Source of the DNA: GCA-2705995 sp048267965
Lineage (GTDB): Bacteria > Bacteroidota > Bacteroidia > Flavobacteriales_G > Salibacteraceae
Reading direction: 5' to 3'
Assembly: GCA_048267965.1 (NCBI GenBank)
Contig: JBLWWK010000001.1
Location: 660,771 to 724,770, forward strand
Length of the DNA stretch: 64,000 nucleotides
Numbering within the stretch: the stretch's first letter is position 1; each line of letters opens with the position of its first letter. Below are positions 48,905 through 57,433 of this stretch, piece by piece. The translations under genes and the position numbers were made by a program. Below the pieces are notes generated by a model. It worked only from the letters and a program-made list of their open reading frames with translations. It was not told the DNA's origin and ran no database searches.

Positions 48905-50914
48905 TGGGGCGATTTGAGCCACCATTTCAGGGTATTTGATTGTAACAGGCAGATTCTGCTGGCGTACTGACTTCCAATACATTCTGCTGAACTGATAGAC
49001 TTGTTCTATCAGGTTCTTAATCACTTTCGTGTCTTTCAATTCTTCCTTATCTGTACAATCAATTTTGAGCTTTACAGGAAATGGATAGCCGTCTTTTGGT
49101 TTGGGTAGTGAGGTGGCATACCTGGTACTGTTGAACAACAAATACTGCTTGCCACCTAAATTGATAAATGTGCCGCTTATGGGCATTCTACCGTTCCATT
49201 TCTTGTCAAAGGCTAGTATGTCTGTTGATTCGGTTTTGTTGATTGTGATTATGAATACTGGAATGTCTAAGCCAAGATTCTTTAGCTCGTGTTGTATGGG
49301 TTCAATTTCCGCTTTACTCATGGTTTTGTAGAAGTGGATAATGAGTCTGGAAGGTTCGCCATGTGCCGCTGCATATTGACGAACTGAATCTGCTATTGAA
49401 CCTGCAAGTACATCAATCTCATTTTTCATGAAATACTCAAAGCGGTTGAAGCGGCCATGATTGGTGAAGCTGAAAGACGAACCTATGTACTGAATGTTTT
49501 CTTCTTTATGGAGGAAAGCTCCAATACCTACAATCAATTCACTTTGTTCTGTCTGTTTGAGTTGCCAAGGAATGCCATTGAGCTTTGCGAGCATGGCAAT
49601 GGAAATGTTGGGTAGGCTATATACCCAATCTTCACCTTGTTCTTGCATCTTGGCAGGGTCTATGGCCTGAGAAGTAATGTTCCTTTTGAGCAAGAGTTCT
49701 TTGACCTGATAGTAGATTTCTCGGTGTTGCTTGTCTGTATCAAACTTGCCAAACGGAGTGATATAAACTGCTATGTATTGTACCGCAGGGTCAAAGGTTC
49801 TCTTGGTTAGTATTTCTTCTATCTGCTCAATTGGATCTTCTCTGTCTTTAAAACGAATACTGAATCCTTCCTGCGTATGGAACATGATTTTTGCAAACCG
49901 CTCTAAGCCCTTAAAGAAGCCGAAACCATTCTTGAAACGGCTGTCAAGGTCTTTGACTGTTTCGTAATCATCTTCATGGAAGATATAGAATAGGTTGACG
50001 GCTGAATGTGGGCTTTTCTTGTAGGGTTTATGCAACTTTATTCCTGTGTAAGGTACTTTCTCGGTATTCCCATTGCCAAAGAGCAATTCATTGCTTTCTT
50101 CTGAGGTGGAATCAATTGAAGTTGGCTTTACTTTTATAAAACCACTCTTATGTAGGTCAATCACCTTTTTGAAGTCTTCAACGTTGATATACTGCTTATA
50201 GAACTTGACAATCAGGTCTAAATACTCTGAATACTTATTGGTGGGTTTGATTGGCTCATAAGGATAACCCATTGCACCTTCAATGTCTGCATTAAGCACG
50301 GGAAACACTTCTGCATTGTCAATGTCTTCATCTGCTTCTTGCAAATCATCCCATTTCTGAATAGCTCCATCATACATTACCCAATTGAAAGCTGCTGCAC
50401 TTACAGAATGGATTAGCTCATTGGCTGGCTGCTTAAAGACTTTTGATCTACCATCAAAGGATAGCAGTAATTCAGGATAACCACTAAAGTGCTTGATTTG
50501 AACCTTGAGCGTGTACTTTTCATAGACTGTAAAATCGGTGTAAGGCTGTTTGGTGGCAGGAATCCAAACATTGGTATCTGAAATGAACGTAGAGCGAACC
50601 AAGGTATCTTCTTTGCTCAAAAAGTGGTTGCGAATGAGCCAATTGAAGTATCGCTTGGCGAAACTGTATTTGCTTTTGCTTAGGTTGAACGAGACATGAA
50701 CGGAACCTTCATTTGCCACCGTATAGGTGGTGTAAATGTGTTCTTGTTCTGCTGTGCCAAGGTTTGGAAATTGCTCTTTGATCTCATCAGGAACTACCGT
50801 ATGGTAGATCCGTTCTGCTCCTGGTATTTCATCTTCGAAGAAGTGAAATTCTAGTGGCTCAGTAGGCCAATCGAATTTAAGTACATTGAAAAATAGCTCT
50901 TGGTTCTTCTGCAT
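48848..50914 (-). CDS. ago: Prokaryotic Argonaute (catalytically degenerate, long type)
   Basis: The 688-residue protein has N and PAZ-region-like sequence up to residue ~300, MID at ~375-450 and PIWI at ~455-688, ending with the family-typical L-W-F-L. The MID guide pocket is readable: Y401-x3-K405, Q416 and K444, within K-L-N-G-I-P-W, match the Y/R-K-Q-K set. PIWI lacks the catalytic tetrad: the first position is I-V-G-I-G (G465 instead of D) and the second reads H-F-Y-K (Y529 instead of D). It should bind guides and targets but not cut. It lies 49 bp after the endonuclease gene, in the same direction. Confidence 0.9.
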   Translation of the reverse strand: MQKNQELFFNVLKFDWPTEPLEFHFFEDEIPGAERIYHTVVPDEIKEQFPNLGTAEQEHIYTTYTVANEGSVHVSFNLSKSKYSFAKRYFNWLIRNHFLSKEDTLVRSTFISDTNVWIPATKQPYTDFTVYEKYTLKVQIKHFSGYPELLLSFDGRSKVFKQPANELIHSVSAAAFNWVMYDGAIQKWDDLQEADEDIDNAEVFPVLNADIEGAMGYPYEPIKPTNKYSEYLDLIVKFYKQYINVEDFKKVIDLHKSGFIKVKPTSIDSTSEESNELLFGNGNTEKVPYTGIKLHKPYKKSPHSAVNLFYIFHEDDYETVKDLDSRFKNGFGFFKGLERFAKIMFHTQEGFSIRFKDREDPIEQIEEILTKRTFDPAVQYIAVYITPFGKFDTDKQHREIYYQVKELLLKRNITSQAIDPAKMQEQGEDWVYSLPNISIAMLAKLNGIPWQLKQTEQSELIVGIGAFLHKEENIQYIGSSFSFTNHGRFNRFEYFMKNEIDVLAGSIADSVRQYAAAHGEPSRLIIHFYKTMSKAEIEPIQHELKNLGLDIPVFIITINKTESTDILAFDKKWNGRMPISGTFINLGGKQYLLFNSTRYATSLPKPKDGYPFPVKLKIDCTDKEELKDTKVIKNLIEQVYQFSRMYWKSVRQQNLPVTIKYPEMVAQIAPHFNANDIPEYGKTNLWFL

Positions 50915-50963
50915 AGGGGTTTCATATTATTTCACATAGCTTGCTTTATTAGGATTGTCAAGA

Positions 50964-51899
50964 TTATCTAGGACCCATAAATCTGTCACCGTTAAAATGA
51001 ATCATGTGGTCAGGTATTTCCATGATCCATACTTCAGTTTCCCAAGCAATTTCCTTAGAGTGTTTTTTAAATTCAGTAAAATCAGGAAAGGCGGTTACAT
51101 AAATCTTACCTGCTGTACATTCTGTTAAAAAGGCTTCAAGCTCAACAACCCTTTTGGGAGATACAGGACCATGAGAGGTAACTGCTTCAACTAGATAAAG
51201 CCAATTTCTTTCTTCATCATAAATAACAACATCTGGGAGTTTGCTATGCTGATCAATTGGTATTCCCAACTGCTCCAAAGATTCTGCATCTACGTACAAG
51301 TCTTTTTTAGCTGTATCGCCTAGATATAGGACTTTTGACTTTTTAGCAAAACGGGGAGCGAAATCTTCAACAATTGCTTTTTGCACTTCATTGTGTTTGC
51401 CCGGACTCAAATTGATTTCGGTATCATCGCTGAGCTTTACTGGAATAAGTGAACTTTCCCTTTCCTTAGCATATAATTTTTGAAGTGATCCTACACTATC
51501 AATAAATGCTTTAGCTGCATTCACCCATGAGTCAGTACCGAATGTTTTAATTGCTTCAAGAGCTTCATCTGTCAACGCATAGTGAGTTCTAGGGCTGTTT
51601 ACTGGTAAGTCAGGAATATCTGGGTTTAAGTCAGCAACCCTAGCCTGAACAAATTGGTGTAGCACTTGTCTTCTTACGGTTTCTCGTGTATTTGGAGCAT
51701 ACTCCCTTTTATAAGATTCAGCAATAAAATGCATTATTCCCTTAGTTACTTTTTTACTGACTCTTGAGGCTTCAGTCCAAGGAGTTGATTCTTCAACACC
51801 TGCCAATGCTAACAGTGTATATGCAGATATTTCATTTTGTTGGGCTGGGGGCAAACCAAGGCCTTTAAGAATTTGCTGTGCTTCTTCTAGTTTACTCAT
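50964..51899 (-). CDS. BsuBI/PstI family type II restriction endonuclease
   Basis: The start is ATG 51899, 4 bp after the methyltransferase stop; the longer frame uses a TTG. The 311-residue protein has an N-terminal helical domain and a C-terminal nuclease domain with H-S-K-L-P-D-V-V-I-Y-D near residue 220 and Y-L-V-E-A-V-T-S-H-G-P-V-S-P-K-R near 238. This P-D-x(n)-E-A-x-x-S pattern is the PstI/BsuBI active-site arrangement (CTGCAG-type cutters). The actual recognition site of this enzyme is not determined. Confidence 0.92.
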   Translation of the reverse strand: MSKLEEAQQILKGLGLPPAQQNEISAYTLLALAGVEESTPWTEASRVSKKVTKGIMHFIAESYKREYAPNTRETVRRQVLHQFVQARVADLNPDIPDLPVNSPRTHYALTDEALEAIKTFGTDSWVNAAKAFIDSVGSLQKLYAKERESSLIPVKLSDDTEINLSPGKHNEVQKAIVEDFAPRFAKKSKVLYLGDTAKKDLYVDAESLEQLGIPIDQHSKLPDVVIYDEERNWLYLVEAVTSHGPVSPKRVVELEAFLTECTAGKIYVTAFPDFTEFKKHSKEIAWETEVWIMEIPDHMIHFNGDRFMGPR

Positions 51900-51903
51900 C
51901 TTT

Positions 51904-53505
51904 TCAGGAAATAATTTCAAGCTCAAAAGTTTCTGTTATTAAGTTGTTTATAGTCGTGGAATCGAATGAGTTTAGCAGTATCAAGCGATTTCCTATCTCT
52001 TTAATTTGTTCGTGTGGTGGCAATGGCATCAATCTTAATTCCGTAGCGCTGACATTTACATTGCCGTTTATTATTCTAAAGAATTGATCAAATAAGCTGC
52101 TATTCAGCAATGCGCCTAAACCTATGATTTCTGCTCTCTCCAAATGACCTTTTGGCCTATAGATATAGTTCAACTTATTTTCTACACCAATATAGTTGGC
52201 TCTTGTTGCGTTGCTAAAGTATGGTGCGGCAATAAGTCTGCTTTTATCGTCCTTGCTGCTAAACCTTCTTAGTAAGAGATAATTCTTGTTATCTATTAGA
52301 ATGTTTTTTGATTTGGGAACTGACTTTATAAATTGACCTTTGTTCGGTCTTGGAATAGGCCAATGCAAATCCATCTTTGATACATTATGAAGCCAAAACA
52401 ATGGAACACTTTGAATTTCATCATCAACTGGCTCATTCAAAATAAAATCCCAAGCCCTGTGAGCTACTACTGGACCCGTTGATATTTGAATATTGTAACG
52501 ATTAAGTGTCCCTGGCCATGTTCTAAATAACTCCACTATTTCCCGTTCCCTTTGTGTCGTTGGTAGGAAAACAATTTTATCCGCAGAATCATATTCTATT
52601 ACCAAGTTGGAGGGTAGCGAAATTGATTCAGGATCTTCTAAATCTTTTGTGCCACTCGAAGAAGTGACTACTATGTTCTCCCTAAAATCATCATCTAATT
52701 TTGGCTGACATTTTAGTATCAGAGTTTCCTGTAAAACTTTGTCTCTTTTGAAAGTGTCTTTTCGGGAATGAAAAAGGTGGGCTTGAACAATATCGACTTT
52801 CTTAAAAAAGTTATTTCGGAATGCTTGAAAATACTGACCTGAACTGAAACTCCTTGGTGTTATAAAAATTAACTCTCCATCATTATTGAGTAACTGAGCC
52901 GCAATAGCCATGAAAATTGAATAGATATTGGCATGGCCATTAACTACGCCTTTTGCAGCTTTCGTTCTATCATCATCTTTAGATAGCTTGAAATAAGGAG
53001 GGTTTGAAATAATAAAATCGTAAGTGTCAAGCTCTTGCCTAAACAGAGAGTTGAAAGCAGCAAGTGAAGCAGTGTTGTCTAAAACAAAATCTGAAATGTG
53101 AAGAATGTATTCAAAACGTAGTCCTTTTTCTCCGAGCCATTCTTTCAAGTATTGAAAGGTGAGTTGAGAATATTTAATCAGTTTAACGTCAGTTTCATAG
53201 GCTACTAAATGAATTGTATGAAGATTAGGGTTTGCTTTTGACAAATACTCCACAAGACTTATAGATAACACACCCGTACCACAGCCTGGATCAAGAATGT
53301 GTACTTCATCTCTATGTGCCGAGCCTAGTGAAGCCATAAAGTGGGCAATAGTCAAAGGGGTAAAAAACTGACCTTTTTGTTTCTTGTCTGAGCCTGTCGA
53401 TTCTTTAGCATACAAAGAACCTAAGCGATCTGCATAATCACTTGGCAGTTCACCCTGTATTGGAGCGTGTACTTCTATTGTATGAGACTCTTTACTATTG
53501 GCCAT
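51904..53505 (-). CDS. PstI/Eco57I-type N6-adenine DNA methyltransferase
   Basis: The 533-residue protein has the gamma-class motif order: V-H-I-L-D-P-G-C-G-T-G-V-L-S-I near residue 68 binds S-adenosylmethionine, and F-I-I-S-N-P-P-Y-F near residue 168 is the catalytic N-P-P-Y motif. The C-terminal half is the target-recognition part. It protects host DNA from the partner endonuclease downstream. Its start overlaps the controller gene by 11 bp. Confidence 0.92.
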   Translation of the reverse strand: MANSKESHTIEVHAPIQGELPSDYADRLGSLYAKESTGSDKKQKGQFFTPLTIAHFMASLGSAHRDEVHILDPGCGTGVLSISLVEYLSKANPNLHTIHLVAYETDVKLIKYSQLTFQYLKEWLGEKGLRFEYILHISDFVLDNTASLAAFNSLFRQELDTYDFIISNPPYFKLSKDDDRTKAAKGVVNGHANIYSIFMAIAAQLLNNDGELIFITPRSFSSGQYFQAFRNNFFKKVDIVQAHLFHSRKDTFKRDKVLQETLILKCQPKLDDDFRENIVVTSSSGTKDLEDPESISLPSNLVIEYDSADKIVFLPTTQREREIVELFRTWPGTLNRYNIQISTGPVVAHRAWDFILNEPVDDEIQSVPLFWLHNVSKMDLHWPIPRPNKGQFIKSVPKSKNILIDNKNYLLLRRFSSKDDKSRLIAAPYFSNATRANYIGVENKLNYIYRPKGHLERAEIIGLGALLNSSLFDQFFRIINGNVNVSATELRLMPLPPHEQIKEIGNRLILLNSFDSTTINNLITETFELEIIS

Positions 53506-53782
53506 ATTTTACTTTCTCTTCGGCAACCTTTAAAACATCAGTAGCCGTTTCTTCATTTTTAACAATGTCATAGACTTGGTCTGCTAACCAAATAGTCAAT
53601 AATTCATTTACATCAACTTTTAGCAGTTCGGCAAGTAGGAGAACTTGTTCTCGTTTAGCCCTTCTTTCGCCCCGTTCTATTTTACTAAACATTGGGGTAT
53701 CTATTTCAAGACTTGCGGCTAGTTGGCGTTGCAAAAGTTCCTTACTCTCACGCAGCTCTTTTATTCGTTCACCAAATTGCAT
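53495..53782 (-). CDS. XRE-type HTH controller of the restriction-Argonaute operon
   Basis: The 95-residue protein is a Cro/CI-type helix-turn-helix: I-K-E-L-R-E-S-K-E-L-L-Q-R-Q-L-A-A-S-L-E and M-F-S-K-I-E-R-G-E-R-R-A-K. It precedes the methyltransferase with an 11-bp overlap, as controller proteins of type II systems do. Family knowledge suggests it delays endonuclease expression on entry into a new host. The same transcript could extend through the endonuclease to ago. Confidence 0.88.
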   Translation of the reverse strand: MQFGERIKELRESKELLQRQLAASLEIDTPMFSKIERGERRAKREQVLLLAELLKVDVNELLTIWLADQVYDIVKNEETATDVLKVAEEKVKYGQ

Positions 53783-53809
53783 GACCTGTTAATTTATGAC
53801 TTGTCAATA
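53781..53809 (-). promoter_or_regulatory. Candidate C-box: 13-bp direct repeat at the controller start
   Basis: ATGACCTGTTAAT (53781-53793) and ATGACTTGTCAAT (53797-53809) differ at two positions and are 16 bp apart, overlapping the start of the XRE gene. Controller proteins often bind such paired sites at their own promoter. Confidence 0.45.
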
Positions 53810-53946
53810 TTTGGCTAATTTAAGGAAACAAAGGAAGATAACATGAAAGAAAAGGCAGAAATATCACACAACATGTGAAGAGGATTTTAAGGAAACTCAG
53901 GAAATCGAGGAACAAAGTCCTTAATCTCCTTAACTTCCTAAGATTC

Positions 53947-55704
53947 CTACTTTCCTGATTTGGTGTAATGGTCTTGCTTTGGGTGGTGAATCAATCCTTT
54001 CTTTTTGAATTGCCCAATGTAGCCTTCTGCCGTTTTTGGATTGATTCCCAAGGTTTCGGCCAACTTCAAATAGGCATGCCTATTGAAGGTTGGAGGCAAG
54101 GCATCAAAGAATTGTTCTTTGGTGGTTTTATGAATAGGCAATTGGGTTTCTTCGGGTAACTCTGAGAAGATATGACTAGAGTGCTTCATCAATACGGCAA
54201 TGATTGAAAGCGCAACTTGAAAATCTTCATCAGCGCAAACCAAAGGGTTTGCTGCTTCACCCGTTTCAAAACTTCTAAGCACAGTAAAAATCATGGATAA
54301 GCGAAAGGTGATTAAACCTAAACGCCTAATTGATCCTAAGAAATCATCACCGAGCAATGCGAGGTATTTCTGTTGCATTTGAGCGAAGTATTGATTGAAC
54401 TCTTTCTGTTGACCTGGAGACAATTTGAAACAAATTGGCGGTGTGGCTTTCAGGTATTGGTAGTATTCATAAAAAGTATTTCCAAGCCCTTTGTAGTAGT
54501 CTTCTAATGCTCCGCTTTCTGTGTTGGCAAATACATCTAACCATTCATATTTCGTATTCATGTAATAGAACATAAAGCGGCTGAATAAGCCGTTTTCAGA
54601 ACTAGGAATGAGACTGGTAATTTGCTTGGGTGTACCTGAGAGCATTGCAGAAATGCAGGGCTTCTCAATTTCTACAAACTCTTTATCGGTTCTGCGGAAA
54701 TAGGAAATGGTTTCATGGTGAAAGGCTTTCCTGAATCCGTCTGAATAATTCCCATAATCTGATTTGAAAGATTGGGCAAGCGTGTCGCCTTCTGTTTCAA
54801 ATATCAATCCTTTGCCGCCACTATCTGCCAATAGTTGATAGGCTCCCGTGCTGCTATTATTGGCAGGAATGTAGAGCATCATTTCAGGTGGTTTAGCTGG
54901 TTTCTGTACACTGGTGTCAGATCCTTTCGATTGGTTGTAAGCTGCCAATTCTATTTCATACTCTTGTTTGGCTCTTGCTGCCTGTTCTCGTAAATCGTTG
55001 TGTACTGGATTTACTAAGTGCTTGCAATGATTCAATACTCCTTTACCTGCTGAGGCTCTACCTGTAACGAATACAAATAGATTGGGGTGAACCTTGCTAT
55101 TGCCATAAATGCCGTAAACATTGGGCATACATGCGCTTAAACAAACCACTGCACCCAATAGGAGAATGTCTCTTTCTTCATTGGAATTGGCGTACATGGT
55201 TACGTTTTGCAGAAACTCAGGAAGTTTCGGAAATACCGAATCAGGAATGGTTGGCATATCCATTGGCTTTACTTCAATGGTGCTTTCAGCTTTGCCAATC
55301 TTTATTCCTGCCTGTTTCACCAAATAGAAGAAGGTGCTGATATTGATTCCATGCCCTTTGGATTGTAGGCATTTGTCAAACTGTTCATCACATTCTTTCT
55401 GATTGTATTCTGCATGAAATCTACTGACACGGTGAAACAGGTTTCGACCTGATTCGCCCAACTCATCAGCGAAAGCGAAACCAATGTTTCGCCAATCGCT
55501 GTAAGTGCCTGTAATGTCTTGCTGTGCTTCTTCAAGTTTGGCAACTACTGTTTCTACTTCATTAAGCTCAACCGACTGCTGAGGTGCTTCTTGCTTGGGT
55601 TGTGCCTTGCTTGTTTTAGTGGTGGTTTCTTGTTTTGGTTCTGTATCTATTGCTTGTTGCTTGGGTGTATCTACCCAATCGTTCAAATTGAATTTCTCTC
55701 TCAT
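53947..55704 (-). CDS. DUF3987/PriCT-2 primase-helicase-like protein of the island
   Basis: The 585-residue protein has a PriCT-2-like domain near residues 55-130 (W-R-N-I-G-F-A-F-A-D, D-K-C-L-Q-S-K-G-H-G-I-N-I-S-T-F-F) and a DUF3987 domain with a Walker-type loop F-V-T-G-R-A-S-A-G-K-G-V near residue 207. Such proteins pair with VirE-N/BT4734 proteins in Bacteroidota mobile elements and are thought to help element replication. It overlaps that partner by four bases. It ends in a helix-turn-helix-like stretch. Confidence 0.85.
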   Translation of the reverse strand: MREKFNLNDWVDTPKQQAIDTEPKQETTTKTSKAQPKQEAPQQSVELNEVETVVAKLEEAQQDITGTYSDWRNIGFAFADELGESGRNLFHRVSRFHAEYNQKECDEQFDKCLQSKGHGINISTFFYLVKQAGIKIGKAESTIEVKPMDMPTIPDSVFPKLPEFLQNVTMYANSNEERDILLLGAVVCLSACMPNVYGIYGNSKVHPNLFVFVTGRASAGKGVLNHCKHLVNPVHNDLREQAARAKQEYEIELAAYNQSKGSDTSVQKPAKPPEMMLYIPANNSSTGAYQLLADSGGKGLIFETEGDTLAQSFKSDYGNYSDGFRKAFHHETISYFRRTDKEFVEIEKPCISAMLSGTPKQITSLIPSSENGLFSRFMFYYMNTKYEWLDVFANTESGALEDYYKGLGNTFYEYYQYLKATPPICFKLSPGQQKEFNQYFAQMQQKYLALLGDDFLGSIRRLGLITFRLSMIFTVLRSFETGEAANPLVCADEDFQVALSIIAVLMKHSSHIFSELPEETQLPIHKTTKEQFFDALPPTFNRHAYLKLAETLGINPKTAEGYIGQFKKKGLIHHPKQDHYTKSGK

Positions 55705-56630
55705 TGTCCTAAGTATTTTGAATTAATGAATATCTCTGGGTCATGGGGAAGGAAACAGGCTCTTGAAATGTCTTTGCCTGATTCATCTACCTGCAACTGG
55801 TAAGTTGCGTTGAGGTAGTTGGCTATGCCCCTGAACCATGTTTGGTGATCGGCTTCCTGACTGTCGATAGCAATGACCCATTTCAATCCATCACCTGAAG
55901 GTGAGGTAAAGAGTAGTTCTGTATCAAAGTGCTTATCTTTCAGTAACTGCTCCTTGAGACCGTTTAGGTCTTCAAGGTGGTCAAAGTCAATCACTATCAA
56001 TCCTGAATGTGCTTTCAGGTTCTTGTCGCTTCTCGAAGAGAATGCGCCTGAGAAGGTCACGTAATCAAAGCTGAAGGCTTTGTATTTACGTGCTTCTTTT
56101 ACATCAGTAAGCGAACGCAGCTTTGCTGTCTGAGCTTTGAAGGTATCGCCTTTAATCAGTTCGTAAACTTCAAGTAAGCTCTTGGTTCCATATGGATTGA
56201 CATTGGTAATTGGCTTTTTGAAGTAGCTGAATACAGGAATCTTGATTTCTTCCTTCTTAGCAACTGGCTCTTTCTCTTTGTCAAATTCCTTATAGTCATA
56301 GAACGGGTGCTTGGTGGCAATTCGCAGGTGCATTTCTTCATTCAATAAATCGTACAGGGCTTGTCCCTGGACTTTGAAATGAAGTGCCGCAAAGTCAAAC
56401 GCATCACCGTTTTCAATGGCTCTTTCGGTATCTACATGGGTGGCCATTCCTTCTACAATCTTTATCCAAAGGGTAGCCTTTGAGTTGTTGAAAGGATTCT
56501 TTGCAGGCTTGCAGTCCCTTCCCGCAAGGGAAAGGACTGTTTCACCCGGATAGTATTTGCGAAGCACATGGGCGTAGATATTAAGCCCGTAGTGCGTTCT
56601 CTCTAGGACTGACTCTCTACTTATTTCCAT
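55701..56630 (-). CDS. BT4734/VirE-N domain protein (primase-polymerase-like)
   Basis: The start is taken at ATG 56630 (309 residues); an upstream TTG at 56666 is possible. The N-terminal ~100 residues carry the zinc-finger-primase-like Y-Y-P-G-E-T-V and N-P-F-N-N-S. The VirE-N/BT4734 domain follows: F-S-Y-F-K-K-P-I-T-N-V, K-A-H-S-G-L-I-V-I-D-F-D-H-L and W-V-I-A-I-D. The paired aspartates of V-I-D-F-D-H resemble the primase-polymerase active site. It acts with the DUF3987 protein in element replication, by inference. Confidence 0.85.
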   Translation of the reverse strand: MEISRESVLERTHYGLNIYAHVLRKYYPGETVLSLAGRDCKPAKNPFNNSKATLWIKIVEGMATHVDTERAIENGDAFDFAALHFKVQGQALYDLLNEEMHLRIATKHPFYDYKEFDKEKEPVAKKEEIKIPVFSYFKKPITNVNPYGTKSLLEVYELIKGDTFKAQTAKLRSLTDVKEARKYKAFSFDYVTFSGAFSSRSDKNLKAHSGLIVIDFDHLEDLNGLKEQLLKDKHFDTELLFTSPSGDGLKWVIAIDSQEADHQTWFRGIANYLNATYQLQVDESGKDISRACFLPHDPEIFINSKYLGQ

Positions 56631-56913
56631 GGCTCTTGCTTTTAAAGGTTGAGTAATTGGATTCAAGTAGTTTCTCTAAGTCAGAAACCTTGTAGTAGAA
56701 CTTGCCATTGATTCGGCTGTATGGCAGTGTTCCATTGTCACGCAAAGTCTGTAGTGTGCGCTTGCTGATATGCAAAGCCATCATTACATCTTGTCCATCA
56801 ATCCAAGCATCTTTGAAATGCTCCAATTGGCTCTTCTGAAATTGACCTAAGTAGGCTCTAATCCATTTGATTTCCTGAGAGAGCTTCAGGATCATGTCTA
56901 TCAACTCACTCAT
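56617..56913 (-). CDS. Helix-turn-helix (MerR/excisionase-like) protein
   Basis: The 98-residue protein has an N-terminal coiled helix and a C-terminal winged-helix: M-M-A-L-H-I-S-K-R-T-L-Q-T-L-R-D-N-G-T-L-P-Y-S and then K-F-Y-Y-K-V-S-D-L-E-K-L-L. This HTH_17 type occurs in excisionases and element regulators. It overlaps the partner upstream (ATGA) and the BT4734 start downstream, so both are co-translated. Confidence 0.83.
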   Translation of the reverse strand: MSELIDMILKLSQEIKWIRAYLGQFQKSQLEHFKDAWIDGQDVMMALHISKRTLQTLRDNGTLPYSRINGKFYYKVSDLEKLLESNYSTFKSKSHGNK

Positions 56914-57209
56914 AGCTTCACTCTCCCTTTTTTGATTAGATAATCCGCTGCTCTTTGGTCTATCTCAGCATCCGTTTCATTTCGGTTGCGTAGCAACCAT
57001 TCTTCTAGCTCTTGTCGGTTGAAGTAGATCTTCTTACCATTCGGTTTATAGAAGGGCACTTTGCCCGAGCTGGTGAGCTTATACAGGTGCGAATGCGATA
57101 CTTCAATGAACTTTGCAGCTTCATTAAAATTGAGCACATTCTTTAGTATTAGATTTTGGTCTAATACGTGTTTTTCTATGATTTCTAGTCTTTTTAAAAT
57201 CTCTTCCAT
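56910..57209 (-). CDS. Excisionase-family helix-turn-helix protein
   Basis: I start at ATG 57209 (99 residues); the longer frame adds an unlike leader. A short coiled coil (I-L-K-R-L-E-I-I-E-K-H) precedes the HTH: F-N-E-A-A-K-F-I-E-V-S-H-S-H-L-Y-K-L-T-S and Y-K-P-N-G-K-K-I-Y-F-N-R-Q-E-L-E-E-W-L. The pattern is typical of Bacteroidota excisionase-like proteins. It probably controls excision or the replication genes. Confidence 0.85.
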   Translation of the reverse strand: MEEILKRLEIIEKHVLDQNLILKNVLNFNEAAKFIEVSHSHLYKLTSSGKVPFYKPNGKKIYFNRQELEEWLLRNRNETDAEIDQRAADYLIKKGRVKL

Positions 57210-57433
57210 TTTTATTGGATTTTGAAAATTTGAAAAAGACTTCAGCGCTAAAGTCACCAACGATTTCCGTTGACAAGACCAAAGGAAAATAAAGGCAAAT
57301 GGTAAGGTGCTCAACGGTAATTTGATATAGCAAAAACCATTGAATAACAGAGTGTTATGAAATGAAGTGGTAATTTGTATTGGTAAAATCGAGCGACTTT
57401 ACCATACTAAAAATCAGAGCAAAATGAAGCTGA

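Noticed and set aside
48848..50914. Short pAgo of SPARTA/SPARSA type
   Set aside because: The protein is 688 residues with a full N-terminal half, and no TIR, SIR2 or APAZ partner gene adjoins.
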